Below, one piece after another: positions 1 to 6,572 of a stretch of 8,408 nt of DNA; the first letter of the stretch is position 1, and the number at the start of each line of letters is the position of its first letter. This DNA is from an uncultured bacterium (GTDB lineage Bacteria; Cyanobacteriota; Vampirovibrionia; Gastranaerophilales; Gastranaerophilaceae): the NCBI GenBank assembly GCA_948888345.1, contig CAQTPN010000043.1:1-8408 (forward strand), read 5' to 3'. The notes beneath the pieces were generated by a model. The model was not told the origin of the DNA. It made no database searches and worked only from the letters and a program-made list of their open reading frames with translations. Made by a program: the position numbers and the translations under genes.

Positions 1-1123
1 CGGTGTATCTTTAAACATATTATTACTTTTTGTATTTAAATATTTAAATTTCTTCATAGATATAATTAACGGGTTAAATATCTTTTCTATAATAGGATAT
101 ACAAAAATACATCTTCCTGTCGGGATTTCGTTTTTTACATTTCAGGCACTGTCATATTTAATTGATATTTACAGAAAAGATATAAAAGCTGCAAAATTTT
201 TTGATTTTACTCTTTACCTGTCATTATTTCCGCAGCTTGTTGCAGGGCCCATTGTAAGATATAAGCAAATTCAAAATGAGATACATAACAGAGTTATTAA
301 AAGTGTAAATTTTGAAGAAGGAATTAAAAGATTTATATCAGGGCTTTCAAAGAAGGTTATAATTGCGGATACTTTAAGCTATAGCGTTGATAAGATTTTT
401 GCGTTGAATATTTCCGAATTATCAACAGGAGTATGTATTTTAGGGGCAGTGTGCTATACGTTTCAAATATTCTTTGATTTTTCAGGGTATTCCGATATGG
501 CAATAGGACTCGGGAAAATGTTCGGGTTTACATTTCCCGAGAACTTTAACTATCCATATATCTCAAAATCTATAAGAGAATTTTGGAGAAGATGGCATAT
601 AACATTATCTGAATTTTTCAGAGATTACCTTTATATACCTTTAGGCGGAAACAGAAAGCATGTGTATCTAAATATTATGATTGTATTTGCATTAACTGGT
701 TTCTGGCATGGGGCGGCGTGGAATTTTATCATTTGGGGTCTTTATAACGGGGCTTTAATTGTATTTGAAAGAATGGGGATGTTAAACAAACTGCCAAAAG
801 CCTTGTGTCATTTATATTTTATAATAGCTGTTGTTACGGGCTGGGTGATATTCAGATGCGAGAATTTATCTTTTGCATTTGCCTTTTTAAAAACCATGTA
901 CAGCTTTGATTTTGCAAATTCAGGGAATATTATTTACCACATAAACCGTGAATTAATATTTACGATTATAATTGCGGCAATTTTTTCGGTTCCTGTTATT
1001 TCAAAAATTAAAAGGTATGTTCCTGTTTTTGTTCAAAATGCAGCATATATAATGCTTCTTGTTGTTTCGGCTTCTTATGCTGCGGTTAATACGTATCAGC
1101 CTTTTATATATTTCAGGTTTTAG
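1..1123 (+). CDS. MBOAT-family membrane O-acyltransferase (AlgI/DltB-like), 5' truncated by window edge
   Basis: The frame is open from base 2 to the TAG at 1121-1123, giving 373 residues with no stop. An ATG at 404 lies inside the gene and is not its start. AlgI-type proteins are usually about 460-500 residues, so roughly the first 100 are missing. Family motifs seen: PVGISFFTFQ near visible residue 39, FPQLVAGPIVRY near 76-87, FDFSGYSDMAIGLG, FWRRWHITLS with its conserved His (codon 596-598), and GFWHGAAWN with the putative catalytic His (codon 707-709). Many hydrophobic segments indicate a polytopic inner-membrane protein. By family knowledge it would pass acetyl groups across the membrane for O-acetylation of an exported polysaccharide. 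The next gene follows after 9 nt and encodes a matching AlgJ/AlgX-like partner, which favours polysaccharide over lipoteichoic D-alanylation (DltB). The exact polymer cannot be told. Confidence 0.95.
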   Translation, partial: GVSLNILLLFVFKYLNFFIDIINGLNIFSIIGYTKIHLPVGISFFTFQALSYLIDIYRKDIKAAKFFDFTLYLSLFPQLVAGPIVRYKQIQNEIHNRVIKSVNFEEGIKRFISGLSKKVIIADTLSYSVDKIFALNISELSTGVCILGAVCYTFQIFFDFSGYSDMAIGLGKMFGFTFPENFNYPYISKSIREFWRRWHITLSEFFRDYLYIPLGGNRKHVYLNIMIVFALTGFWHGAAWNFIIWGLYNGALIVFERMGMLNKLPKALCHLYFIIAVVTGWVIFRCENLSFAFAFLKTMYSFDFANSGNIIYHINRELIFTIIIAAIFSVPVISKIKRYVPVFVQNAAYIMLLVVSASYAAVNTYQPFIYFRF

Positions 1124-1127
1124 GGAG
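1123..1127 (+). promoter_or_regulatory. Shine-Dalgarno site of the AlgJ-like gene
   Basis: GGGAG lies 5 nt before the ATG at 1133 and overlaps the stop codon of the MBOAT gene. This supports both the chosen start and translation from a shared mRNA. Confidence 0.7.
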
Positions 1128-1132
1128 ATGTA

Positions 1133-2158
1133 ATGAAATTTAAAGGAAATTTTTTAATAATATTTTTTGTAATATTTCTTTATCTTCCTGTAATAGGACT
1201 TATATTTGATTTTAAAAGCGGTATTTATGACCCGAGGCTCGGCAGCACCAAACCTTTTCCCGAATTTAAGGATTATTCGGGGAATATAGGGAAATTTTGC
1301 GATGCATTTTTTGAATATTATGAGGATAATTTCGGGTTTAAATATTATTTTATGAAATTTGCATCAAATTTAAAGATTAAACTTTTTAAAACATATCCTA
1401 AAAATATTGATGTAAAAGTTTTAAAAGGAACAGACGGCTGGCTTTTTTATAAACTCGGAAATGAACCCGAAGATTTTCAAGGGAGAGTGCCTCTTTCAAA
1501 TTCAATGCTTAATAGGCTGATAGGTGATTATGAAGATAATCTTCAATTTTTTAACAGCAGGGGAATAAAATTTTATGTTTTAATTCCGCCTGATAAAAGC
1601 GTTGTATATCAAGAATATCTTCCCCCTTCCATAATTTACGGGATAAAGAGCAATAAGACAAAAATAAGCCAGCTTTTAGCTTTAAATTCGGATTTTATTT
1701 ATCCAAAAAAAGAACTTTTAGAAAATAAAGGGGATGAATTATTATATTTTAAGACCGATACACACTGGACATTTTACGGTGCTTATTTCGGGTATAAAGC
1801 TTTAATGAATAAAATCGGGCAGGATTTTAATATCAAGCCGCTTGAACTTTCCCGTATGCAAAAAAGCGAACATATACGTACGATACCTGATTTAGCAAAT
1901 ATAGTGGATGTAGGGACGGATAAACCAGAAAAGGTGCCTGTTTATAGGTGTGATAAAACTGTTAAGAAATCCGGTTTAAAAGTGACAATTTACGGAGATT
2001 CTTTTTTAGAATTTTTAACACCATACATTGCTTGCACATTTGAACAGGCAAGGTTTATAAATGTAGGACATTTTGACAGGGATAAAATAGCTGAGGATAA
2101 GCCCGATATTGTAATTATCGAGATTGTTCAGAGAAATTTAAAACACATGTTTGATTAA
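1133..2158 (+). CDS. AlgJ/AlgX-like SGNH-type O-acetyltransferase, membrane anchored
   Basis: This 341-residue protein begins with a Lys-containing N-terminus and one hydrophobic segment (about residues 7-25), probably an uncleaved signal anchor that leaves the rest in the periplasm or outside. Family features seen are KGTDGWLFY near residue 100, IPPDKSVVYQEYLP near 150-165, the TDTHW motif with Asp209 and His211, and YGDSF with Ser290. In AlgJ/AlgX/DHHW proteins the Asp/His pair and the GDS serine form an SGNH-hydrolase-like catalytic triad that acetylates polysaccharide hydroxyls. The gene sits 9 nt after the MBOAT gene, the usual AlgI-AlgJ pairing, so acetyl groups exported by the MBOAT protein are likely its substrate. 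The target polymer is unknown; no alginate biosynthesis gene is in view. Overall sequence is divergent, so the family call rests on motifs and context. Confidence 0.85.
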   Translation: MKFKGNFLIIFFVIFLYLPVIGLIFDFKSGIYDPRLGSTKPFPEFKDYSGNIGKFCDAFFEYYEDNFGFKYYFMKFASNLKIKLFKTYPKNIDVKVLKGTDGWLFYKLGNEPEDFQGRVPLSNSMLNRLIGDYEDNLQFFNSRGIKFYVLIPPDKSVVYQEYLPPSIIYGIKSNKTKISQLLALNSDFIYPKKELLENKGDELLYFKTDTHWTFYGAYFGYKALMNKIGQDFNIKPLELSRMQKSEHIRTIPDLANIVDVGTDKPEKVPVYRCDKTVKKSGLKVTIYGDSFLEFLTPYIACTFEQARFINVGHFDRDKIAEDKPDIVIIEIVQRNLKHMFD

Positions 2159-2201
2159 CTAATTTAAACAGTGTATTTTTTGACTTATTTGTGATTTTCA
2201 T

Positions 2202-2231
2202 TAAAAGATAGCAGGGAAGATGCCGTATAAT
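2202..2231 (+). promoter_or_regulatory. Candidate promoter of the flagellar operon
   Basis: A perfect TATAAT is at 2226-2231, about 31 nt before the fliJ ATG. The element also resembles a flagellar sigma-28 site: TAAA at 2202-2205, 16 nt, then GCCGTATAA at 2222-2230, against the consensus TAAA-N15-GCCGATAA. The match has one extra spacer base and one inserted T in the -10. For sigma-70 the -35 is poor (TTAAAA at 2201-2206, spacing 19). Either sigma factor could use it. It is the best promoter candidate in the 104-nt gap. Confidence 0.4.
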
Positions 2232-2262
2232 TATATGTATAGTATCTTCAAGAATTTTTATT

Positions 2263-2745
2263 ATGCCTTTTAACTATCGTTTGCAAAAATTCTTAGAAAT
2301 AAGAATAAGAAAAAAAGATGAGCAGCTTGAAGTTGTTCAAAAATGCCAGAAGGAAGTTATGAGGATTGAAGGGCTTATAGCTCAAAATAATAAAAATATT
2401 CAAGATACGAGAATAAATATGCGAAAATCTGACCCCAGAATGTATGACGGATTTGACAAGTTTTTAAAACATCTTTATGAAGAAGGTGAAAAGCTTGAAC
2501 TTCAAAGACAGGAAGCAATTAAGGTTTTGCGCCGCGAAGAAGAAATTCTTATGCAAAGGGAGCGCGAAGTTGATGTTTTAGAAAAGCATAAAGAGCACAA
2601 AAAAGAAGAATATCTTTATGAAGAAAAAATGCGTGAACTTAAAACTTTGAATGAAATAGGCTCTCAAAAACATTTTATGAGAAAAAGAGAGCTTGAATAC
2701 GAGCAAGAGCTTGAAGAAATAATTGAAAGACACAAAAAAGAATGA
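2263..2745 (+). CDS. fliJ: Flagellar FliJ-like export chaperone/stalk protein
   Basis: The 160-residue protein is almost entirely charged and helical, rich in Glu, Lys and Arg, and predicted to be one long coiled-coil hairpin. The N-terminus FNYRLQKFLEIR matches the typical FliJ opening (F-x-YRLQ-x-LL-x-IR), and the C-terminal half carries the LEKxKEHKKEEY...EEKMRELKTLNEI pattern of the family. The length fits FliJ (about 145-160). FliJ is a soluble part of the flagellar type III export apparatus; it binds the FliI ATPase and FlhA and resembles the gamma subunit of F-ATPases. No clear Shine-Dalgarno precedes the ATG. Its stop overlaps the next start by 4 nt (ATGA), and the order fliJ, fliK-like, hook/rod gene is the classical one. 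Coiled-coil proteins can mislead, but context makes FliJ likely. Confidence 0.82.
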   Translation: MPFNYRLQKFLEIRIRKKDEQLEVVQKCQKEVMRIEGLIAQNNKNIQDTRINMRKSDPRMYDGFDKFLKHLYEEGEKLELQRQEAIKVLRREEEILMQREREVDVLEKHKEHKKEEYLYEEKMRELKTLNEIGSQKHFMRKRELEYEQELEEIIERHKKE

Positions 2746-3401
2746 ATATAGAAAGTCAAACGAAACAATACGGGAATACTGAATATCAAGGCGGAAGCTT
2801 AAAAGGAGCTTTAAGCTATGCTGCGCTTTCAGAAAACGGAGTTTCTGAGGATTTTTTGGGAACCAAAAGCTCTGACGGGGCTACGTTTAAGGAAATTTTG
2901 AACGTGGAAAGCCTTGAGGTGCTTGATAAAGAGGCTGATGATATTTTAAATTCGCTTGATTTTGTCCAAAATTTGAATTTAAACGCGGTAAACATAGATA
3001 AGGCGGATGTTTTATTTTTTATAAACGTTGTAAATCAGGCAGGGTATACAAATTACGTCATTCAAGATGATGGAAGCCTTATGGATACAGTAAATTACAG
3101 AAGTATTGAGGTTTCAAAAACTTTATCTGATGTGCTTTTTAAAATGCAGAATACGGCAAAAAGTGCCGTCAGACTTGATTTTGATAATAATGTAACGGTT
3201 GTTTTAAGACTGTCTGATGACGGGAAAATAAATGCTCATTTTATTCCCGGAGATAAAGCAGTGGAAGAATATTTAAAGAATAATATTCCATATTTAAAAC
3301 AGAGGTTTGAAGAACAGAATATTCCATACGCAAACCTTAGCTATAGACAGCAAAAACAAAGACAAAACGGGCAGCACAACAAGGAGAAAAATAATGAATG
3401 A
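2742..3401 (+). CDS. Short FliK-like hook-length control protein (divergent)
   Basis: This 219-residue protein has no signal peptide or membrane segment. Residues 1-60 are polar and low in complexity, as in FliK N-terminal rulers. Residues about 126-203 fit the pattern of the FliK C-terminal (Flg_hook) domain: a beta strand with alternating hydrophobics (AVRLDFDNNVTVVLRLSDDG), a further strand (KINAHFIPGD), a helix with EEYLKNNIPYLKQRFEEQNI, then a last strand (YANLSY) and a Gln/Lys-rich tail. That is the 'v.V.L.l..g.v.v.f....e.r..L...l..L...L...g' signature. FliK measures hook length and switches export specificity through FlhB. The location directly after fliJ and before a hook/rod gene is where fliK usually sits. 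It is much shorter than enterobacterial FliK (about 400 residues). The start ATG overlaps the fliJ stop by 4 nt, suggesting translational coupling. The name rests on fold pattern and synteny, not strong identity. Confidence 0.6.
   Translation: MNIESQTKQYGNTEYQGGSLKGALSYAALSENGVSEDFLGTKSSDGATFKEILNVESLEVLDKEADDILNSLDFVQNLNLNAVNIDKADVLFFINVVNQAGYTNYVIQDDGSLMDTVNYRSIEVSKTLSDVLFKMQNTAKSAVRLDFDNNVTVVLRLSDDGKINAHFIPGDKAVEEYLKNNIPYLKQRFEEQNIPYANLSYRQQKQRQNGQHNKEKNNE
3381..3386 (+). promoter_or_regulatory. Shine-Dalgarno site that fixes the hook/rod gene start
   Basis: AAGGAG lies 7 nt before the ATG at 3394, inside the end of the upstream FliK-like gene. It favours 3394 over the in-frame ATG at 3307, whose extra 29 residues would be out-of-frame reading of the fliK-like tail. 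Confidence 0.85.
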
Positions 3402-4227
3402 TGCATACGTAAATGCTCTGAATACCCAGAAAGCTACTCAAAGCTGGATGGATGCCGTTTCGGAAAACATGGTAAATATATATACTCCGGGGTATAGAGA
3501 AAGTAAAATCAATTTTAAAACTTTCCTTGATTCAACATACAGCGATACCTACATGAGAAGTACTGGACAAGGAAATGCAACCCCCGGTACTTCTGATGAA
3601 AACGTATTTTTGGAAGGTTCAGGGTATTTTGTTTTAAGAAATGAAAACGGAAAACTTGCTTATACGCGCCTCGGTGAATTTAAATTTGACGGAGATGGCG
3701 TATATAAGGCTACGGATGGCTCTGTTGTGCAAGGATATATTATGAATGATAAGGGTGAAATTGTAAGCGGAACAAAATCTTTAAGTCAGGAAGATTTTGA
3801 TAAAACAATGGCTGAAGGCGGTGCTTTATCAATTCCGACAACGGAAATCAAACTCTGGGTTGACCCCGATAACGGTAAATTTTTAGGAAAATATGATGAA
3901 TATGAGATAAAAGAAGATGGTATTTTGTATGGAAAAGCAAACAACGGCAAGGATACCACCCCTTTATACAAAATATCAATTATGAATTTTCATAACCCGC
4001 AGGGGCTTTTTGAATATAAATCAGGTCAGTTTGTTGAAACGGAAGAATCCGGAAAACCTGTTATGGGCAGGGGAGAAATCCGAAGCGGGCTTTTAGAATT
4101 ATCAAATTCAGACTTTAAAGCCAATATTTCATATTATCAGCAGGCAAAAATGCAGCTGGAATTATCAAATAAAATGATTTCAAGCTATAAGGAACTTTTA
4201 CAGAATGCAATTCAGTTGATGAGCTAA
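3394..4227 (+). CDS. Flagellar rod/hook protein of the FlgE/FlgF/FlgG family
   Basis: The 277-residue protein has the family architecture. The N-terminal helix region (about 1-35) reads YVNALNTQKATQSWMDAVSE then NMVNIYTPGYRE, a variant of the 'NNLANVNTPGYK' signature. The mid-domain has FLEGSGYFVL (72-81, the 'i.G.GFF.v' motif) and YTRLGEFKFDGDGVY then DGSVVQGY (90-115). The C-terminus has RGEIRSGLLELSNSD (226-240) followed by a long amphipathic helix ending in ELLQNAIQLMS, the axial-protein D0 domain. These proteins assemble the distal rod or hook of the flagellar axis after type III export. Position after fliK suggests hook protein FlgE; the length is nearer FlgF/FlgG (about 250-260) than FlgE (about 400 or more), so the exact paralogue is left open. 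It overlaps the preceding gene by 8 nt and is last in the operon, followed by a terminator. Confidence 0.9.
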   Translation: MNDAYVNALNTQKATQSWMDAVSENMVNIYTPGYRESKINFKTFLDSTYSDTYMRSTGQGNATPGTSDENVFLEGSGYFVLRNENGKLAYTRLGEFKFDGDGVYKATDGSVVQGYIMNDKGEIVSGTKSLSQEDFDKTMAEGGALSIPTTEIKLWVDPDNGKFLGKYDEYEIKEDGILYGKANNGKDTTPLYKISIMNFHNPQGLFEYKSGQFVETEESGKPVMGRGEIRSGLLELSNSDFKANISYYQQAKMQLELSNKMISSYKELLQNAIQLMS

Positions 4228-4266
4228 AATCAGCCGGTTGTGCTTTAAAAATTTTTAAACAACAAA

Positions 4267-4287
4267 AAAGAAGATACAAAGAAGATA
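4267..4287 (+). repeat. Perfect 10-bp direct repeat in the hook-gene 3' UTR
   Basis: AAAGAAGATA occurs at 4267-4276 and again at 4278-4287, separated by one C. It lies between the hook/rod stop codon and the terminator. A 16-bp AT palindrome (TTTAAAAATTTTTAAA, 4244-4259) precedes it. No function is evident; in AT-rich DNA either could be chance. Confidence 0.5.
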
Positions 4288-4309
4288 TATTTATAGGTGC
4301 TTATACTAC

Positions 4310-4340
4310 AGCATTGGTTTTTTTAACCAATGCTTTTTAT
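4310..4340 (+). terminator. Intrinsic terminator of the flagellar operon
   Basis: A perfect 10-bp stem, AGCATTGGTT (4310-4319) and AACCAATGCT (4325-4334), has a 5-nt T loop and is followed by TTTTATTTTTAA. It ends + strand transcription 82 nt after the hook/rod stop codon. The SIS gene converges on it from the other side, only a few bases away. On the - strand the hairpin is not followed by a T run, so it should act mainly for the + strand. Confidence 0.9.
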
Positions 4341-4342
4341 TT

Positions 4343-5416
4343 TTAATTTTCTCCTACAACTTTATTTAAGCCAAGGGGTTTATCTATATTGCGGTTAAGC
4401 TTTTGGGCGATTTTCAAGGCCAGAATTTGTAAAATAATAACAGATGAAAGCATTGTTATTATTTCATTGTCAAACCTTTTAAATTTAACCTCTAAAAAGT
4501 TTTCATTTTCAATATTGGCTTTAATATCGCTTATAGCAATAATTTTCGGGTTATAGTCTTTTTTAATTTTATCCAGTGTTTTTCTTTCAAATTCGCCCAT
4601 AGAATTATAGAAAATTTCAACTATAACGCTATTTTCGTTTAAAATTGCCGTATGTCCGTGCAAAAATTCACCCGTCGGATAAGCGTTTACATCAATATAT
4701 GAGGTTTCTTTAATTTTTAGCGCGCCTTCCTTTGCTATAACATAATTATAGCCATATCCTATAACTGGAAAACTTTTCAATTTTGAAAGCACACAGGCTG
4801 CTTCTTCAATATTTTTTGTATTGTTAATTACATCAAGGGTATCATTTTTAATATTTTGAACACCTTTAATATAATCTTTAATATCAACCCCTTTATTTTG
4901 TGCGATATATAAAGCAAGAAGCCACAGGCATAAAACCCCGCCTGTGAAAGATTTTGTTGCAGCGATTGATTTTTCAACCCCTGATTCAATATTCATTTTA
5001 AATTCGCTTGCTTCATAAATGTAAGAATTGTTGTTATTTACAAGCGCAAAGCTGTGTCCGCCCTTTTTATTTACAAGATTAAGAGCACATTTTGTATCAT
5101 AAGTTTCTCCGGATTGGCTTATGAAAAAATACAAAACGTCTTTATTTATTTCTCTTTCCTGGTTTGAATTGAATTCGGAAGAGTATTCAAAGGATGTTTT
5201 CAATTTTGAAATGTTTTCAAAAAATTTTTGTCCAAGCCTTGCACAATTATAAGAAGAACCTGATGCCACAAATTTTATTTCACTAAAATTTAAAGGAAAA
5301 TCGGCCTCAATTTTTCCGTTTTTTATATATTTATTAATCAAATATTCAAAAACTAAGGGTTCTTCCTTAATTTCATTCATCATATTACATGAGGGCATAT
5401 TATTTATATTTTCCAT
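4343..5416 (-). CDS. Stand-alone double-SIS sugar isomerase, GlmS isomerase-domain type (no glutaminase domain)
   Basis: This 357-residue protein matches the C-terminal isomerase half of glucosamine-6-phosphate synthase GlmS. It has two SIS domains (about 45-175 and 205-340). Substrate-loop motifs seen are VASGSSYNCA (50-59), SQSGETYDT (100-108) and EKSIAATKSFT (148-158). The second domain has AKEGALKIKETSYIDVNAYP then TGEFLHGH, placing Glu237 and His253 where E. coli GlmS has catalytic Glu488 and His504. The C-terminal DKPLGLNKVV provides a Lys352 like GlmS Lys603. MMNEIKEEP near residue 12 resembles the GlmS linker (MLKEIxEQP). The N-terminal Cys1 glutaminase domain is absent: GlmS is about 600 residues. 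It may therefore use ammonia, act as a deaminase (GlmD/AgaS-like) or as a deglycase (FrlB-like). Start 5416 is favoured by a TATAAT box 6 nt upstream; Met7 and Met12/13 are alternatives. It diverges from hemW and stands alone. Confidence 0.92.
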   Translation of the reverse strand: MENINNMPSCNMMNEIKEEPLVFEYLINKYIKNGKIEADFPLNFSEIKFVASGSSYNCARLGQKFFENISKLKTSFEYSSEFNSNQEREINKDVLYFFISQSGETYDTKCALNLVNKKGGHSFALVNNNNSYIYEASEFKMNIESGVEKSIAATKSFTGGVLCLWLLALYIAQNKGVDIKDYIKGVQNIKNDTLDVINNTKNIEEAACVLSKLKSFPVIGYGYNYVIAKEGALKIKETSYIDVNAYPTGEFLHGHTAILNENSVIVEIFYNSMGEFERKTLDKIKKDYNPKIIAISDIKANIENENFLEVKFKRFDNEIITMLSSVIILQILALKIAQKLNRNIDKPLGLNKVVGEN

Positions 5417-5422
5417 TTTCTT

Positions 5423-5428
5423 ATTATA
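5423..5428 (-). promoter_or_regulatory. -10 box of the SIS gene, implying a leaderless mRNA
   Basis: Read on the - strand this is TATAAT. Six bases separate it from the ATG at 5416, so transcription would be expected to begin at or next to the start codon. There is no Shine-Dalgarno site and no good -35. Confidence 0.5.
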
Positions 5429-5430
5429 AT
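5425..5430 (+). promoter_or_regulatory. -10 box of hemW, implying a leaderless mRNA
   Basis: TATAAT ends 6 nt before the hemW ATG at 5437. It shares four bases with the - strand box of the SIS gene, so the 20-nt intergenic gap holds two mirror-image -10 elements. The -35 would have to lie in the SIS coding region, where no good match is seen. Confidence 0.5.
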
Positions 5431-5436
5431 ATTAAA

Positions 5437-6564
5437 ATGCAAAATACACTACCTTCCAAAGTATTAAGCTCTAAAAATTGTGAATATGCCTACATTCACA
5501 TACCTTTTTGTAAAAGAAAATGTAATTATTGTGCTTTTACATCCCTTCCTGCTTTAAATTTAATTGATGATTATATTAAAAAATTAACTCTGGAAATTAA
5601 GCATTACTATAAAAAATCACCCCTTAAAACCCTTTATATAGGAGGGGGTACGCCATCTTTACTGAATGTTAAACATTTTGAAAAGATTTTATCTCTTTTT
5701 AAATTTGTCCAAAAACCCGAAATAACGGTAGAAATTAATCCTGACAGCGCGGATATTAACCTTTTAAGTGCTCTTTATAAAATGGGTGTAAACCGTTTAA
5801 GCATCGGTGTTCAAAGTTTTGATGATGATATTTTAAAAAACATAGGCCGCCTTCATACGTCAAAAAAGGCCAAAGATACTGTATATCTTGCACAGGATAT
5901 AGGATTTAACAATATAAGTATAGATTTAATTTACGGGCTTCCGTCCCAGAATATGGAGCTGTGGGAAAATGACCTTAAAGAAGCTAAAAGCCTTGGCATA
6001 AGCCATATTTCCCTGTACGGGCTAAAGATTGAAGAAAATACCCCCTTCTTTAAAAACCTCCCGAAACACCTTCCTGATGATGATATGCAGGCTGATATGT
6101 ATGAATTTGCAATTGAGTATCTTTCAGATGAACTTCAATTGTATGAGATTTCAAATTTCTCACAATCTGCTCAATACCAATCAAAACACAATTTGAATTA
6201 CTGGAATGAGGGGGAATATTTTGGCTTCGGGCTTTCTGCTGCAGGGTTTTTAGATGGCATACGGTATCAAAATACGAAAAATTTTATGGAATACATTAAA
6301 AATCCGCTCTTATCAAAGGATATGACCGTTTTAACCACAGATGAAAGCCTTGAAGAAACAATTTTTCTCGGGTTTAGAAAAATGGACGGAATAGATATAT
6401 ATAATATAAATGAAAAATTTAATATAGATTTTAAACAAAAATTCTCTGCTCCCCTTAAAAAATTCATTGATTCAGGGCATATTGAAGAAACGCAAAACGG
6501 CTATCGTCTTACAATTAAAGGAGTTTTGATTTCAAATTTAATATTATCAGAGTTTTTGATATAA
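5437..6564 (+). CDS. hemW: HemW-type radical SAM protein (coproporphyrinogen III oxidase-like, heme chaperone)
   Basis: The 375-residue protein starts YIHIPFCKRKCNYCAF: Cys25, Cys29 and Cys32 bind the radical-SAM 4Fe-4S cluster. Phe34 occupies the position where true HemN oxygen-independent coproporphyrinogen oxidase has a fourth Cys, which marks HemW. Further motifs are LYIGGGTPSLL (66-76), VEINPDS, NRLSIGVQSFDDDIL, SIDLIYGLP, HISLYGLKIEENT and HNLNYW followed by YFGFGLSAAGF. The C-terminal HemN_C-like winged-helix region (about 310-375) ends the protein. Family length is about 375-400, so it is complete. HemW binds heme and delivers it to respiratory proteins; many copies are mis-annotated as coproporphyrinogen oxidase. 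The start at 5437 is preferred over an in-frame ATG at 5389, because that one overlaps the divergent SIS gene and adds residues not typical of the family. The Cys4 gene follows 8 nt later. Confidence 0.95.
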   Translation: MQNTLPSKVLSSKNCEYAYIHIPFCKRKCNYCAFTSLPALNLIDDYIKKLTLEIKHYYKKSPLKTLYIGGGTPSLLNVKHFEKILSLFKFVQKPEITVEINPDSADINLLSALYKMGVNRLSIGVQSFDDDILKNIGRLHTSKKAKDTVYLAQDIGFNNISIDLIYGLPSQNMELWENDLKEAKSLGISHISLYGLKIEENTPFFKNLPKHLPDDDMQADMYEFAIEYLSDELQLYEISNFSQSAQYQSKHNLNYWNEGEYFGFGLSAAGFLDGIRYQNTKNFMEYIKNPLLSKDMTVLTTDESLEETIFLGFRKMDGIDIYNINEKFNIDFKQKFSAPLKKFIDSGHIEETQNGYRLTIKGVLISNLILSEFLI

Positions 6565-6565
6565 T
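6560..6565 (+). promoter_or_regulatory. -10-like box overlapping the hemW stop, possible internal leaderless promoter
   Basis: TATAAT overlaps the hemW TAA and ends 7 nt before the ATG of the Cys4 gene at 6573. That gene has no Shine-Dalgarno site, so a leaderless transcript for the Cys4-dxr pair is plausible. The upstream -35 candidate TTTAAT (6537-6542) is weak. Confidence 0.4.
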
Positions 6566-6572
6566 AAAGCTT

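Noticed and set aside
3307..3393. 29-residue N-terminal extension of the hook/rod protein
   Set aside because: It overlaps the FliK-like tail out of frame; the strong AAGGAG site and family N-terminus point to 3394.
3786..3971. A 61-codon - strand frame inside the hook/rod gene
   Set aside because: It is antisense to a well-supported gene and has no motifs.
4302..4307. TATACT as a + strand promoter
   Set aside because: It lies just before the terminator, has no suitable -35 and leads to no gene.
5389..5436. 16-residue N-terminal extension of HemW
   Set aside because: It overlaps the divergent SIS gene start, and the family begins close to the YIHIPFC motif.
6267..6467. A 66-codon - strand frame inside hemW
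   Set aside because: It is antisense to the conserved HemW C-terminal region and has no features of its own.
5437..6564. True oxygen-independent coproporphyrinogen oxidase HemN
   Set aside because: The fourth cysteine of the HemN CxxxCxYCxC motif is Phe here, and the length and HNLNYW motif fit HemW.
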